Shown one piece after another: positions 27,943 to 36,757 of a DNA stretch of 64,000 nt. How positions within the stretch are numbered: the first letter of the stretch is position 1; each line of letters begins with the position of its first letter. The notes beneath the pieces were generated by a model. That model did not search any database. It had not been told where the DNA came from and saw only the letters and a program-made list of their open reading frames with translations. A program made the position numbers and the translations under genes. The DNA is from Fuerstiella sp. (lineage in GTDB: Bacteria > Planctomycetota > Planctomycetia > Planctomycetales > Planctomycetaceae): contig JAQWOH010000084.1 of the NCBI GenBank assembly GCA_029245955.1, forward strand, positions 62,001 to 126,000. The letters are read 5' to 3'.

Positions 27943-29628
27943 CTATGTTTGTTGTTTCCTGATGAATCCGATGATTACTGCGATTATGAAGACGACGGCC
28001 ATCGTGATAACGATCGGGCCGGCTGTCGCATCGTTCAGTTTCGACTGGATGGCGGATGTGGCGGCGACGACTGCTCCTGCCACCGAAAGCCCCATTAGCA
28101 CGTTCCAGACAATCCGATTCAGTCCACTTGGCTTGTCATCCCCCAACAGCTTGGTGCTGTTCATCATCATGAAGAACGTGACGTAAGCGATTGGCAGCAG
28201 CATCATCCCAAAACTGGAGGCGATGATCGCCAGATAGACTTTGCTGTCGCCTGCCCAGAAGAGCGGCCAGAGCGCCCCCGTGATCCCGGCAATCAGACAG
28301 CCGATGACATGTGTGCCGCCCCCCAGATCCCGATTAGCGATTTCACAGACAGCGAAGCCGTTGATCAGCATCAGAATGATGATGCTTGAAAAACCCATAC
28401 CGAAGATTCCCAGCCCAAAGGCAATTCGAGCCGTCTTGTCGCCCAGAAGCGGGGCAATGGCGGTGGACAAATCAAACGCGCTGCGTTTGACCAATGATGA
28501 CGCGATCGTCTTTTCCGCATTTGACAGAGCGGCAATTTGATTCAGTGTCTCGTCAGCGGAACCAGCTTCCGTACCATCCAGGCTGACGCGTGCTTCCAGG
28601 CTGGCCTGAGCCCCACTGAACAGACTGCTGGTCTGCATGATAGCAGGATCAGTGCTCAGAAAAGCACTATCGACCTGTGCGTGAAACTGAGCAGCTGTGG
28701 CGATCACCACACAACTGGTGACCAGCACGTACGGAATCGCCATGCCCGTCGAAAGATCGAACCGAGAGAGTCCTCGAAAACTTCGATCCCAACCACGTTT
28801 CAACAGCGAATACGGCATAAGGAACGTCATGTTGATTCCAACGGCAGTGGCGGCCGCACCAATCATTACTTCACGCTGAGCGGCGACCACCTTTGTTGTC
28901 CAGAAGTCCTGATACTGCTGAGGCAGTGTGGTAATAAGTTCTGCGATTTTTCCCGTTGGTGTGCCCCACTGTGAAAGGTCCGGGACGAATCCGGTCAGGA
29001 TTGCTGACCAGTCGAGACTTCCCTTGAGCGTCAGCAGGCCCACCACACCCACAAAGCAGATGACAACGATGCCGACAAGAAACTTCAGAAACCAGTCGAA
29101 CGCCTTCGCGGCCTTCCCCTGTCTGCTGTTCAGAAATACAGCAATTGCGGATGCGACCAGAATGACGCCGGAAACGATAAATTTCGTTTGCGATGAATCG
29201 TCCACGACATCGCTGCCAAGCAGGTTTTTTTGCAGAGCGGCGAAGCACAAACTGAATTGCGGCATGCACCAGATCATGTTGGCCAGCATTGTGGCGATGA
29301 TCCATCCCCAGCCCAGGACCGGGTTGATGTGTTCATTGATTGCCCGAAATGGTCGTTCACCAGTGGACAGAGTCACGTAGCTGATCGCTGACAGCATGAT
29401 CACTCCCATCGTGATTGCCACGAGCTGCAGCCAGAGCAGGCTGGTACCACCCAGAATTCCGAGGAACAATGCTCCGGCAAGCGATCCGCCGCCGAGCGTG
29501 ATGGCGCTTTGCAGCCAACCGGGGCCGGACAGTTTGGTGTAGACAGCGAGTGTTGCCATGGGGCCCTTGCCCTGAGCGTCACTGATGAGTGTACGTTCTT
29601 CTTCGAGTCGATTTTCGCCGGACGACAT
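27943..29628 (-). CDS. Nramp-related membrane transporter lacking the canonical metal-site motifs
   Basis: The 561-residue protein has about eleven membrane helices and follows the Nramp (SLC11) layout: the first helix begins LSGPGWLQSAIT, and the sixth holds INMTFLMPYSLLKRGW. In true Nramp carriers helix 1 contains DPGN and helix 6 contains MPH, which bind the divalent metal. Here those sites read LGGGS (about 45-49) and MPY (271-273). Transport of a divalent cation is therefore uncertain; another substrate is possible. The start at MSSGENRLEE has a ggagaag ribosome site about 6 bases upstream; a longer frame is unsupported. A central loop of about 60 residues (near 305-365) is an unusual insertion. 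Confidence 0.82.
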   Translation of the reverse strand: MSSGENRLEEERTLISDAQGKGPMATLAVYTKLSGPGWLQSAITLGGGSLAGALFLGILGGTSLLWLQLVAITMGVIMLSAISYVTLSTGERPFRAINEHINPVLGWGWIIATMLANMIWCMPQFSLCFAALQKNLLGSDVVDDSSQTKFIVSGVILVASAIAVFLNSRQGKAAKAFDWFLKFLVGIVVICFVGVVGLLTLKGSLDWSAILTGFVPDLSQWGTPTGKIAELITTLPQQYQDFWTTKVVAAQREVMIGAAATAVGINMTFLMPYSLLKRGWDRSFRGLSRFDLSTGMAIPYVLVTSCVVIATAAQFHAQVDSAFLSTDPAIMQTSSLFSGAQASLEARVSLDGTEAGSADETLNQIAALSNAEKTIASSLVKRSAFDLSTAIAPLLGDKTARIAFGLGIFGMGFSSIIILMLINGFAVCEIANRDLGGGTHVIGCLIAGITGALWPLFWAGDSKVYLAIIASSFGMMLLPIAYVTFFMMMNSTKLLGDDKPSGLNRIVWNVLMGLSVAGAVVAATSAIQSKLNDATAGPIVITMAVVFIIAVIIGFIRKQQT

Positions 29629-30030
29629 GCGGAACTTCTCCGAGTGGGTGGGTTGGATGCGACAACTGGTGTCGCGATGCAGGAGCTGATTGTGAGGTGG
29701 CGAACCCAAACAGGTGCCACTTTCCAGGGAATGGCAGGCGCGGTGAAAACAATACCGTTTTCGGTCACGTTCAACCGAATTTGACGCTGGCGTTGCCTAT
29801 GTCAGGCGCGACAATGGTGGCGAGCAAGCTACAGCACGAATTGGGCCACCGCAACCACTCAGAGGGTCTTAAAACGTCATATCCGCTGAGGATTCGAGTA
29901 TCGACCTCCCCAAACCCCATCTTGTGATGAAGCGGCTGGGTGTCTAAAATAGGCCTTTAAGAAACGTTGTAACTCATTTTGTTAACTGTTCTTACGACTG
30001 AATCGGTCGTTTAACGCCCGCAACCCAATT
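29629..30030. promoter_or_regulatory. Divergent intergenic region between the transporter and dxr
   Basis: About 400 bases contain no convincing gene. The part near dxr is AT-rich (29945-29995, including ttgtaactcattttgttaac) and is the best place for its promoter, but I cannot fix hexamers. I looked for a riboswitch for the transporter, such as a metal-sensing fold, and saw no recognisable conserved core. Confidence 0.4.
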
Positions 30031-31188
30031 GTGACCACACCTCAGTCGATTGTCGTGCTCGGTTCGACCGGTTCGATCGGGACCAGCTGTCTCGACGTTA
30101 TCCGCAGTCATCCTGATCGTATGCGCTTGTTGGGAGCAAACGCTTTTCGCAGCGGAAAAGCTTTGTTGAAGCAAGCTCAGGAATTTCAGCCGGACTGGAT
30201 TTCGTTAGTTGATGAGGCCGCCGCAGACGGGACGTCGTTTGACTTGCTGTCAGGCAAAACACAGCTGTTTACGGGCCCTGGTCACGTGGAGCGGCTGGTA
30301 CAGCAACCGGAGGTAGACACCGTCGTTTCGGCTATTGTCGGAGCAGCAGGGCTTGAACCGACGTTGGCGGCAGTCGAGGCCGGCAAGCGGATTGCGTTGG
30401 CCAACAAAGAGACGCTGGTTGTGGCTGGTTCCATTGTGACGGAACGGGCTGCAGCTTGCGGAGCAACAATTCTGCCTGTGGATAGTGAGCACAGTGCCAT
30501 ATTCCAGGCTCTTCAGGGAGGAAGAAAGGCGGATCTGCGGCGCATTATCCTTACCGCGAGCGGTGGACCATTTCGTGGGTGGACGCGAGACCGAATGCGC
30601 GACGTAACGCCGGAAATGGCCCTGCAGCACCCCACCTGGGACATGGGGCCGAAAATAACCATTGACTCTGCGACGATGATGAACAAGGCTTTGGAAATCA
30701 TTGAGGCTCGATGGCTGTTCGGGGTCACTGCGGAACAGATTTCCGTTGTGATTCACCCTCAGTCATTTATTCACTCATTTGTGGAATATCACGATGGATC
30801 AGTGATTTCACAGATGTCTCCCCCCGACATGAGACTCCCAATACAGTATGCTCTGACGTTTCCGGACCGGCTGCCATGTCCGTGTCCGGATACCGACTGG
30901 TCGATTTCCACTCCCCTGGAACTGCACCCGCCGGACATGGAAGCTTTTCCGGCTCTGCAACTAGGGTTTGAAGTAGCCGCCAGAGGCGGCACTTCCGGGG
31001 TTGTTCTGAATGCTTGTAACGAAGTTGCGGTAGATCGTTTTCTTCGCAGCGACATCCGGTTCGACCAGATTACTCAAATTTCTCACGACATCCTTCACCA
31101 CCATACATTCGACGCTCAGCCAACGCTGGAACAATTGTATTCAGCCGACAGTTGGGCTCGGGAGGAAGCAGCACGGTGGAACTCATAG
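30031..31188 (+). CDS. dxr: 1-deoxy-D-xylulose 5-phosphate reductoisomerase
   Basis: DXR converts DXP to 2-C-methyl-D-erythritol 4-phosphate, the committed step of the MEP isoprenoid pathway. The 385-residue product has the NADPH motif VLGSTGSIGTSCLDV near the start, IALANKETLVVAG, the metal/substrate segment PVDSEHSAIFQAL, ILTASGGPFRGW and the MNKALEIIEARWLF helix. All are intact and length is typical. The start is GTG. The gene overlaps the start of rseP by 13 bases; dxr and rseP are neighbours in many bacteria, so co-expression is expected. Confidence 0.97.
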   Translation: MTTPQSIVVLGSTGSIGTSCLDVIRSHPDRMRLLGANAFRSGKALLKQAQEFQPDWISLVDEAAADGTSFDLLSGKTQLFTGPGHVERLVQQPEVDTVVSAIVGAAGLEPTLAAVEAGKRIALANKETLVVAGSIVTERAAACGATILPVDSEHSAIFQALQGGRKADLRRIILTASGGPFRGWTRDRMRDVTPEMALQHPTWDMGPKITIDSATMMNKALEIIEARWLFGVTAEQISVVIHPQSFIHSFVEYHDGSVISQMSPPDMRLPIQYALTFPDRLPCPCPDTDWSISTPLELHPPDMEAFPALQLGFEVAARGGTSGVVLNACNEVAVDRFLRSDIRFDQITQISHDILHHHTFDAQPTLEQLYSADSWAREEAARWNS

Positions 31189-33272
31189 TTCTTGATCTTA
31201 ACGTTATCACTCTGGCAGCTCTCAGTCTTGGCGGGATCGGCAAAACACTGTCGGTCGTCCTTGGCCTGGGAATGGTTATCTTCTTTCATGAGCTCGGCCA
31301 CTTCGCAGTTGCGAAATGGTGCGACGTCCATGTGGAGCGTTTCAGTATCGGCATTGGACCCATTATCTGGAGCCGTCAGAAAGGTGAAACGGAATACGCT
31401 CTGTCTGCGCTGCCGTTTGGTGGTTATGTCAAGATGCTGGGTCAGGACGACATGGATCCCAACCAGATGACCAGCGATGAAATCGCTGAAAACGAGCGAT
31501 CTTATTCTGCGAAGAAGGTCTGGCAGCGGATGGCGATCATCTCGGCCGGCGTGATTATGAATGTCATTACCGGGTTTCTGTTCTTCGCCATTGCCTATCG
31601 CTACGGAGTCGTGGAGTTGGTTCCCATGGTGGGGAATGTTCATGCGGGTTCACCGGCATGGGAAGCGGGGATTAACGACGGAGACACGATTCGCAGCATT
31701 AACGGCGACAGCATCCAGAATTTTACAGATATCAATCAGGCCGTTGTGCTGTCCAGCGGATCTGTGGCAATTGAAGGTGATCGTGCTGACGGAACACCGT
31801 TCTCTACTGTGATTATGCCTGAACTTGGCAAGACAGTTCGCATGATCGGCGTTGGCCCGGCCAATTCAGCGCTGCTGTCGACTCAGATTCCTGACCCGGA
31901 ATCGATCGTTATTCATGGTCTGGCCGCGGAACAGGCTTCACGCCCGTTTTTGCCCGGTGACCGTGTTGTCTCCGTCAACGGCCAGCCGGTCGGGCATCTG
32001 CACGAAATGGCCTACCTGACTGCGAAGTTCGCGTCCGAAGAATTAACCTACTCGGTGCAGCGGCCGCTGACATCCGGTGACGGTAAGGTATTGCCCGACC
32101 AGCATGAGTCGATTGAAATTGTGGTGCCTCCGAAACCAATGAAATCACTGGGGATCTGGATGGCGATTGGCCCGGTCACCTCCATTGTGAAGGGATCTGT
32201 CGCCGAGACCGCTGGTCTTAGAGTTGACGACCTCATTACGAAAGTTGACGACCTGACGGTCAGCAAGGACATCGATCCACTGCGATTGCCGAACTATTTT
32301 GCCGAACACGCCGGTACTCCCGTTGTCATCACCGTGACTCGTCAGACAGAGGACAAAGGTGACGTCGAAACACAATTAACCATGACTCCCACAGACGCTC
32401 CCGGCTGGTCAGAGCGTCCGATGTCCATCACAGCGCCATTGCCGATTTCAGCGATCGGTGCCGGAATCCATGTGCAGCGTCGAATTGCTCATATCGTGGA
32501 AGGCAGCGAAGCGGCTCTGGATGGCAAACTCAAAGTCGATCAGAAGATTTCCAGCATCGAACTGCAACACGCCGATCCGCAGAATATCGTAAAGGACATT
32601 CTGGGAGACAATGTGGCTGCTGAGAAAATTGACCTGGAGAACCTCGATGTTGACGAACAGGCACCAGGTGAGCCGAACTGGGCCTATGTCTTCAGTATTA
32701 TTCAGCAGGTGCCCGATCGCCACGTGCGCATTCATGTTTCTTCTGCCGCAGACGGCGGTGGTTTTGCGACTGTGCTGAAGGAGACGAAGGCGGAACAGGA
32801 CTGGTTCATGCCGCTGCGAGGAATCAATGGCTGGGAGCGCGAAACCAGAGTCCGAATGGCTGAGTCCTGGAGTGAAGCCGCCTCTCTGGGGTTACGGCAT
32901 ACCAAGAACTCGGGCATCAATATTTACATGACGCTGCGTTCACTGGTCCAGGGGAATCTCTCGGTCAAGGCATTGAGTGGTCCGCTGGGAATCGTCAGTA
33001 TTGGTTACATGGTGGCTGATCACGGTACCACAAAGCTGTTAATGTTTCTGGGCTTCCTCAGTATCAACCTTGCCGTGTTGAACTTTCTGCCGATTCCAAT
33101 TCTGGATGGCGGGCATATGGTCTTTCTGATTTGGGAAGCGGTGGCAAGACGCAAACCGAGCCCCAAGGTCATCAATCTGGCTCACGGTGTGGGCCTTGTG
33201 TTTATCATTTCGCTGTTCGTCTTTGTTATGTACCTGGACATCTTCGTGAACCGACTTGGGTTTGGCGGTTAA
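31176..33272 (+). CDS. rseP: RIP metalloprotease RseP-like, with extended PDZ region
   Basis: This is a site-2 intramembrane protease that cuts membrane-bound regulators such as anti-sigma factors. HELGH at residues 38-42 supplies the zinc ligands and catalytic Glu, and the LDGG motif at 643-646 in LNFLPIPILDGGH supplies the third ligand. Between them are about four PDZ-like segments (near 150-180, 250-275, 325-355 and 425-460), making 698 residues compared with about 450 for E. coli RseP. The GTG start is decided by a strong ribosome site, ggaggaag at 31161-31168, 7 bases before it, inside dxr. An ECF sigma/anti-sigma pair lies convergently just beyond, a possible regulatory client. Confidence 0.93.
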   Translation: MELIVLDLNVITLAALSLGGIGKTLSVVLGLGMVIFFHELGHFAVAKWCDVHVERFSIGIGPIIWSRQKGETEYALSALPFGGYVKMLGQDDMDPNQMTSDEIAENERSYSAKKVWQRMAIISAGVIMNVITGFLFFAIAYRYGVVELVPMVGNVHAGSPAWEAGINDGDTIRSINGDSIQNFTDINQAVVLSSGSVAIEGDRADGTPFSTVIMPELGKTVRMIGVGPANSALLSTQIPDPESIVIHGLAAEQASRPFLPGDRVVSVNGQPVGHLHEMAYLTAKFASEELTYSVQRPLTSGDGKVLPDQHESIEIVVPPKPMKSLGIWMAIGPVTSIVKGSVAETAGLRVDDLITKVDDLTVSKDIDPLRLPNYFAEHAGTPVVITVTRQTEDKGDVETQLTMTPTDAPGWSERPMSITAPLPISAIGAGIHVQRRIAHIVEGSEAALDGKLKVDQKISSIELQHADPQNIVKDILGDNVAAEKIDLENLDVDEQAPGEPNWAYVFSIIQQVPDRHVRIHVSSAADGGGFATVLKETKAEQDWFMPLRGINGWERETRVRMAESWSEAASLGLRHTKNSGINIYMTLRSLVQGNLSVKALSGPLGIVSIGYMVADHGTTKLLMFLGFLSINLAVLNFLPIPILDGGHMVFLIWEAVARRKPSPKVINLAHGVGLVFIISLFVFVMYLDIFVNRLGFGG

Positions 33273-33335
33273 GCCCCGAGGTCGCGGCCGCTTACAGCGT
33301 TTCGGTCTGGCCCGGAAAGGTCCGGGGCCGCGGGA

Positions 33336-34673
33336 CTATCGAAATTCCAAACGCCCGTCGCGCGAAGGCCGTCCACCCCCGGAACGGCCTTCGCCCCGTC
33401 CGTCGTCGCGATTGCGGCTGCCGCGATTGTCGTCCCTGTCCGGACGACCGAAGCCTCCTCGGCTACCGAACGAAGATCCCCGACCCATTCCTCCACGGCC
33501 TCCAAACGACCAGCCCCGCTGAAGATCCGTAAGATCGTTGATTAAGCCCGCTATCGCCGAATCCTCCGCGTCTTCGGCGCTGAGTCTCTCGCGTTCCGTT
33601 TTTAACCGCTCCATTTTTAGTGAATCGGCCGCTCGACCAGGATCCATCGTCATAAGGTCCAATTGCATGCCGCGATCGCCATCTTCAAACACATTCACCA
33701 GATTGTCATCATTTTCAAACAGTGTCCTCAGGTCGCCGTTGCGGTCTCCCAGGTGCTTTTCTCTGAACACACGACTGTAGTGGCGCAAGCCATCGCCGAC
33801 GCATTTGCCCAGCAGAAAAGCCTTGCGACGACGGGTATCTTCGTCCCCGACAGGCTCGGCATCATTTCGAGTCTTGAAAAACGTCTGCGACAACAGTTCC
33901 CACTCGGCAGTGTCAAAATAACTTTGCACATCTGCGATCTGAACCAAATCAAAAACCGGGAAGTTGGGGACTGCCGGTTGGGGAGGCCGTCCCGTTGCAG
34001 GTGGGTGACCTGACAGGTCAGGACGCCCCAAGAGACCAAACGAATTGCGGACCTGACGCAGCACCCACACAATCTTCGTCAGCGTAATTTCACAGCTGTC
34101 ATTTGGATTGAAGCCATTTAGTTTGCTGTTGAGTTCCGGCGGAACTTTCATCGGGACAAGAGAATTCAGAAGAGACTCGAACTGCTGTTCTGTGAGATCC
34201 ACTGCGAGCCACTCTCCTTGTGGCCGTGATGGTTCCCGAAGCCCGCGAATCCCGATAACGATAACGTTTCTAGACGCATGGCTGGCCACATACGCTTGCT
34301 GGACCTTGTGCACCCATTCGGCTGGATCCCCTTCGTAGCTGCGTATCTTTGCCTCCTGCGTGGCATCCATCGGGCGCCACCAATCGTGCAGCATTCTCAG
34401 CTTTGACTCCAGCGATGGGTCTGCTGAGACGGCATCGTGAACGGAAATGATCCGTTCTTTGTACTCAGAATCCCTGGATTCAAATCCGGCAGCCTGCGTC
34501 AGCAGGCGTTGCTGCTGACGCGGTTCCAGCTGATCGAACTTGTTGATTGACGCGCGTAACGCCGAGTCCGGCGAGTCCAGTCTTTCCACCCATCCGGCGC
34601 AGAGCATGGTGACTGAAGCCCCGGCAATCACTGACAACACAGGGAACAGATTGTTCTTCATCGCATTGCTCAT
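33336..34673 (-). CDS. Membrane-anchored protein with an RGG-rich C-terminal tail, function unknown
   Basis: I do not recognise the main domain. Residues 8-28 form a single membrane helix (NLFPVLSVIAGASVTMLCAGW), so most of the 445 residues should face the periplasm. The middle is helical and charged, with WWRPMDATQEAKIRSYEGDP and a GNRNGDLRTLFEND segment. The last 60 residues are low complexity, Gly/Arg/Asp/Ser-rich with repeated RGG-like units, as in RNA-binding or phase-separating tails, which is unexpected for a non-cytoplasmic position. It is the third gene of an operon with the sigma and anti-sigma genes and overlaps the anti-sigma stop (ATGA), so it probably belongs to that signalling system. 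Confidence 0.82.
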   Translation of the reverse strand: MSNAMKNNLFPVLSVIAGASVTMLCAGWVERLDSPDSALRASINKFDQLEPRQQQRLLTQAAGFESRDSEYKERIISVHDAVSADPSLESKLRMLHDWWRPMDATQEAKIRSYEGDPAEWVHKVQQAYVASHASRNVIVIGIRGLREPSRPQGEWLAVDLTEQQFESLLNSLVPMKVPPELNSKLNGFNPNDSCEITLTKIVWVLRQVRNSFGLLGRPDLSGHPPATGRPPQPAVPNFPVFDLVQIADVQSYFDTAEWELLSQTFFKTRNDAEPVGDEDTRRRKAFLLGKCVGDGLRHYSRVFREKHLGDRNGDLRTLFENDDNLVNVFEDGDRGMQLDLMTMDPGRAADSLKMERLKTERERLSAEDAEDSAIAGLINDLTDLQRGWSFGGRGGMGRGSSFGSRGGFGRPDRDDNRGSRNRDDGRGEGRSGGGRPSRDGRLEFR

Positions 34674-35212
34674 TCGTCAGGCTCCGTTTGAGTCTCTTCA
34701 GAGCTGAGCTTCAATGCCTTGAGTGTGGCCACGTTTGGCACAAGATCGTAGAGTTCGATCGAAGGAAGCAGGTCGATATGTTCCAGGGCGACGGCATTCA
34801 CATTTGACTCAGCCTCCCGCTTTTCCTGGGCCATGCCCGCTATGGCCAGCCCGACTCCGGCCCCGAAGATTCCCACCAGGAAATACGGGACAATCTTGTA
34901 TTGTGCCAATGTCTTTGCCAGGTTCTGCACTCGCCTGCCCGCAGAGGTCCTGTCGTCCTTTATGACTTCGGCGGAGATTGTTGCCAGAGTTTGCTGAGTA
35001 AACTGTCCGCTGGCAGACACGTCGTCCAGCGAATCAAGCAGGCCCCATGTTCTCGACAGGATGTCGGCATGACTCCGCGCTGCGGAATCTGTGAGCAGGA
35101 GCCGTTCGATCTCGTTCATCTGGGTATCGTCGAGCTCACCGTCGAGATAGCTGACCAGTTCTGTCAGCTTCTCGTCAAGGTCTTCGTCCACGCTCTCTGG
35201 TTGTTGCGACAT
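34670..35212 (-). CDS. Putative membrane anti-sigma factor
   Basis: The 180-residue product has an N-terminal acidic helical region with LVSYLDGELDDTQMNEIERLLLTD, the pattern of anti-sigma domains (sequence like YLDGEL followed by helices). One membrane helix lies at about 108-128 and the C-terminal part is short and periplasmic. The zinc-binding H-x3-C-x2-C of ZAS anti-sigma factors is absent. It lies 35 bases after the ECF sigma gene and overlaps the next gene, which supports the role. ATG at 35212 is chosen; a GTG two codons upstream is possible. Signal-dependent cleavage by a protease such as RseP is plausible but unproven. Confidence 0.82.
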   Translation of the reverse strand: MSQQPESVDEDLDEKLTELVSYLDGELDDTQMNEIERLLLTDSAARSHADILSRTWGLLDSLDDVSASGQFTQQTLATISAEVIKDDRTSAGRRVQNLAKTLAQYKIVPYFLVGIFGAGVGLAIAGMAQEKREAESNVNAVALEHIDLLPSIELYDLVPNVATLKALKLSSEETQTEPDE

Positions 35213-35247
35213 AGTCACGTCCGACTGGTATCAATTCGCCTGTCTCA

Positions 35248-35856
35248 TCAAAGATGGCGTTCCAGAACTTCCTTCAGATTACCTCGTGCCCGCGATAGCA
35301 GTGATTTTACTGCAACTACGTTCAGGTCCATGATTTCGCCGATATCCTGGTAACTCATGCCTTCAAACTTGTGCAGCAGCACGGCCGTCTTTTGGCGTTC
35401 GTTCAGTGAATCAAGGGCGTTGCGGACGATGTGCTGTGTCTCTTTGGAATCAATCTGTCTGGTCGGCATAAGTGCCGATTTTTCTGCCAGAAATTCCTGT
35501 TCTCGACGAACTGCCTCCTCGGGATCTGACGACCCGGACAGGGGAATTTCCCGCCTTCTGGCCAGTCCACGCTTCTGGTTGCTGGCTAGATTGTGGGCGA
35601 TTCGGAACAGCCACGTTGAAAATCGTGCGCGGGCAGTGTAGCGTTCGCGTGCCTTGTAGACGCGCATGAACACTTCCTGAGCCATGTCCTCGGCAGCGGT
35701 CCGATCGCGAATCAGGTGATAAAAGAACCCGATCAATCGGTCCTGATATCGCTTGACCAAATCTTCGAACGCCGAATCGTCGCCACTGATGACCTGCATC
35801 ATCAATTGAACATCCGGGTCGGCGAGATACTGATTCGGCAGTGATTGCGAAACCAA
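35248..35856 (-). CDS. ECF-type RNA polymerase sigma factor
   Basis: The 202-residue protein has region 2 (FEDLVKRYQDRLIGFFYHLIRDRTAAEDMAQEVFMRVYKAR, then FSTWLFRIAHNLASNQKR for -10 recognition) and region 4 (LNERQKTAVLLHKFEGMSYQDIGEIM with VKSLLSRARGNLKEVL, a helix-turn-helix for -35). Region 3 is missing, as in ECF sigma factors. The start is TTG, supported by an aggag ribosome site 8 bases upstream. A membrane anti-sigma and an RGG-tailed protein follow in the same operon. The target promoters cannot be deduced from this window. Confidence 0.95.
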   Translation of the reverse strand: MVSQSLPNQYLADPDVQLMMQVISGDDSAFEDLVKRYQDRLIGFFYHLIRDRTAAEDMAQEVFMRVYKARERYTARARFSTWLFRIAHNLASNQKRGLARRREIPLSGSSDPEEAVRREQEFLAEKSALMPTRQIDSKETQHIVRNALDSLNERQKTAVLLHKFEGMSYQDIGEIMDLNVVAVKSLLSRARGNLKEVLERHL

Positions 35857-36001
35857 CGAAGACGCTCCTGAACCGAATTGGCAAAGTCACGCTGCACTCT
35901 GTGGTCACGAAGCGCCAAGTGCAGCGACGGCAGTATGTAAAGACGTCTACTGTATGCCTGGAAGGCAGGAAAATACAGGAAGTATAGAACTCATGGCGCA
36001 C

Positions 36002-36037
36002 AAAAAAGCCTTGATCAGTCGTGACCAAGGCTTTTTT
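36002..36037 (-). terminator. Intrinsic terminator downstream of tRNA-Glu
   Basis: A perfect 12-bp stem (36002-36013 with 36026-36037) with a 12-base loop has A-runs on one side and T-runs on the other, so it can end transcription in both directions. It begins 3 bases after the 3' end of the minus-strand tRNA. Confidence 0.9.
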
Positions 36038-36040
36038 GAT

Positions 36041-36115
36041 TGACCCCAGGGGGATTTGAACCCCCGTTACTGGAATGAAAATCCAGTGTCCTAGGCCTAA
36101 CTAGACGATGGGGCC
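36041..36115 (-). tRNA. tRNA-Glu (anticodon UUC)
   Basis: Read on the minus strand, the gene folds as a full cloverleaf of 75 bases. The acceptor stem is GGCCCCA with TGGGGTC (one G-U pair); the anticodon stem CTGGA/TCCAG closes a seven-base loop TTTTCAT with anticodon TTC; the T-arm has GGGGGTTCGAATCCCCC. The discriminator base is A and the CCA end is not encoded. A strong terminator lies directly after it, so it is probably transcribed alone. Confidence 0.97.
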
Positions 36116-36323
36116 GCATTTCAATGCTTCTGTCGGATTCCAGTACGGCTCGACTTCACAGATTATTTCGGCAAACAGAGGCACTCACGAAAAAACTTCC
36201 GATGCGGGACAATCACTAGGATATTCGAGCCATACCTCGAAATAATAGCTTTGCTCCCGTTAAATCGCATCGTAGACGTCGGCCAAAATAACCGGCTGTT
36301 CCACAACGGAAAGCGCCGCAGAA
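36116..36323. other. Short spacer between tRNA-Glu and csrA
   Basis: About 200 bases hold no recognisable gene. The tRNA promoter should be here on the minus strand, and possibly the csrA transcript end. Confidence 0.4.
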
Positions 36324-36518
36324 CTATCTGTTAGCCGCAGCACTGTCGTCTTGCGATTCACGAACCATTGCGTCCACGACTTCTTTGCGATGTACTGGAA
36401 TTTCACGCGGCGCTTTGATGCCAAGGCGTACCTTGTCACCTCGCACTTCAATCACCGTGACCACAACATCGTCGTTGATCACGATACTTTCACTTTTTTT
36501 TCTTGAAAGAACTAACAT
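36324..36518 (-). CDS. csrA: Carbon storage regulator CsrA
   Basis: CsrA is a homodimeric RNA-binding protein that binds GGA-containing leaders and alters translation or stability of mRNAs. The 64-residue product is nearly canonical: MLVLSRKKSESIVINDDVVVTVIEVRGDKVRLGIKAP, then PREIPVHRKEV. The N-terminal arginine (R6) and the R44-like position in VHRKEV that contact RNA are present. The C-terminal tail is short and polar. No flagellar genes or fliW, its usual partner in many phyla, are nearby. It is monocistronic, with 240 bases upstream that could hold regulation. Confidence 0.97.
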   Translation of the reverse strand: MLVLSRKKSESIVINDDVVVTVIEVRGDKVRLGIKAPREIPVHRKEVVDAMVRESQDDSAAANR

Positions 36519-36757
36519 CTCACGCCCTCTGCGCGGTCCCCGGAATCAACGTTCCTCTCACTGCCTGCAAGATGCCATTCGAGCGATCAGGTTCGGCAGA
36601 AAAACGCACCCGCGGATTTTCCGTTGATGGATGCATTTTAGGGTGAACCCTCACCCGGTCAACCGGCTGAAGTGCACGAAATTAAAGGCAACGTAGTTCC
36701 GGATGTTCGCTGCTAAGGGCGTTTTAGACTCAATCGCCGTTGCGCAGACGAGCAACT

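Noticed and set aside
29629-30030. Metal riboswitch upstream of the Nramp-like gene
   Set aside because: I found no conserved four-way-junction core or other known metal-sensing motif on the minus strand.
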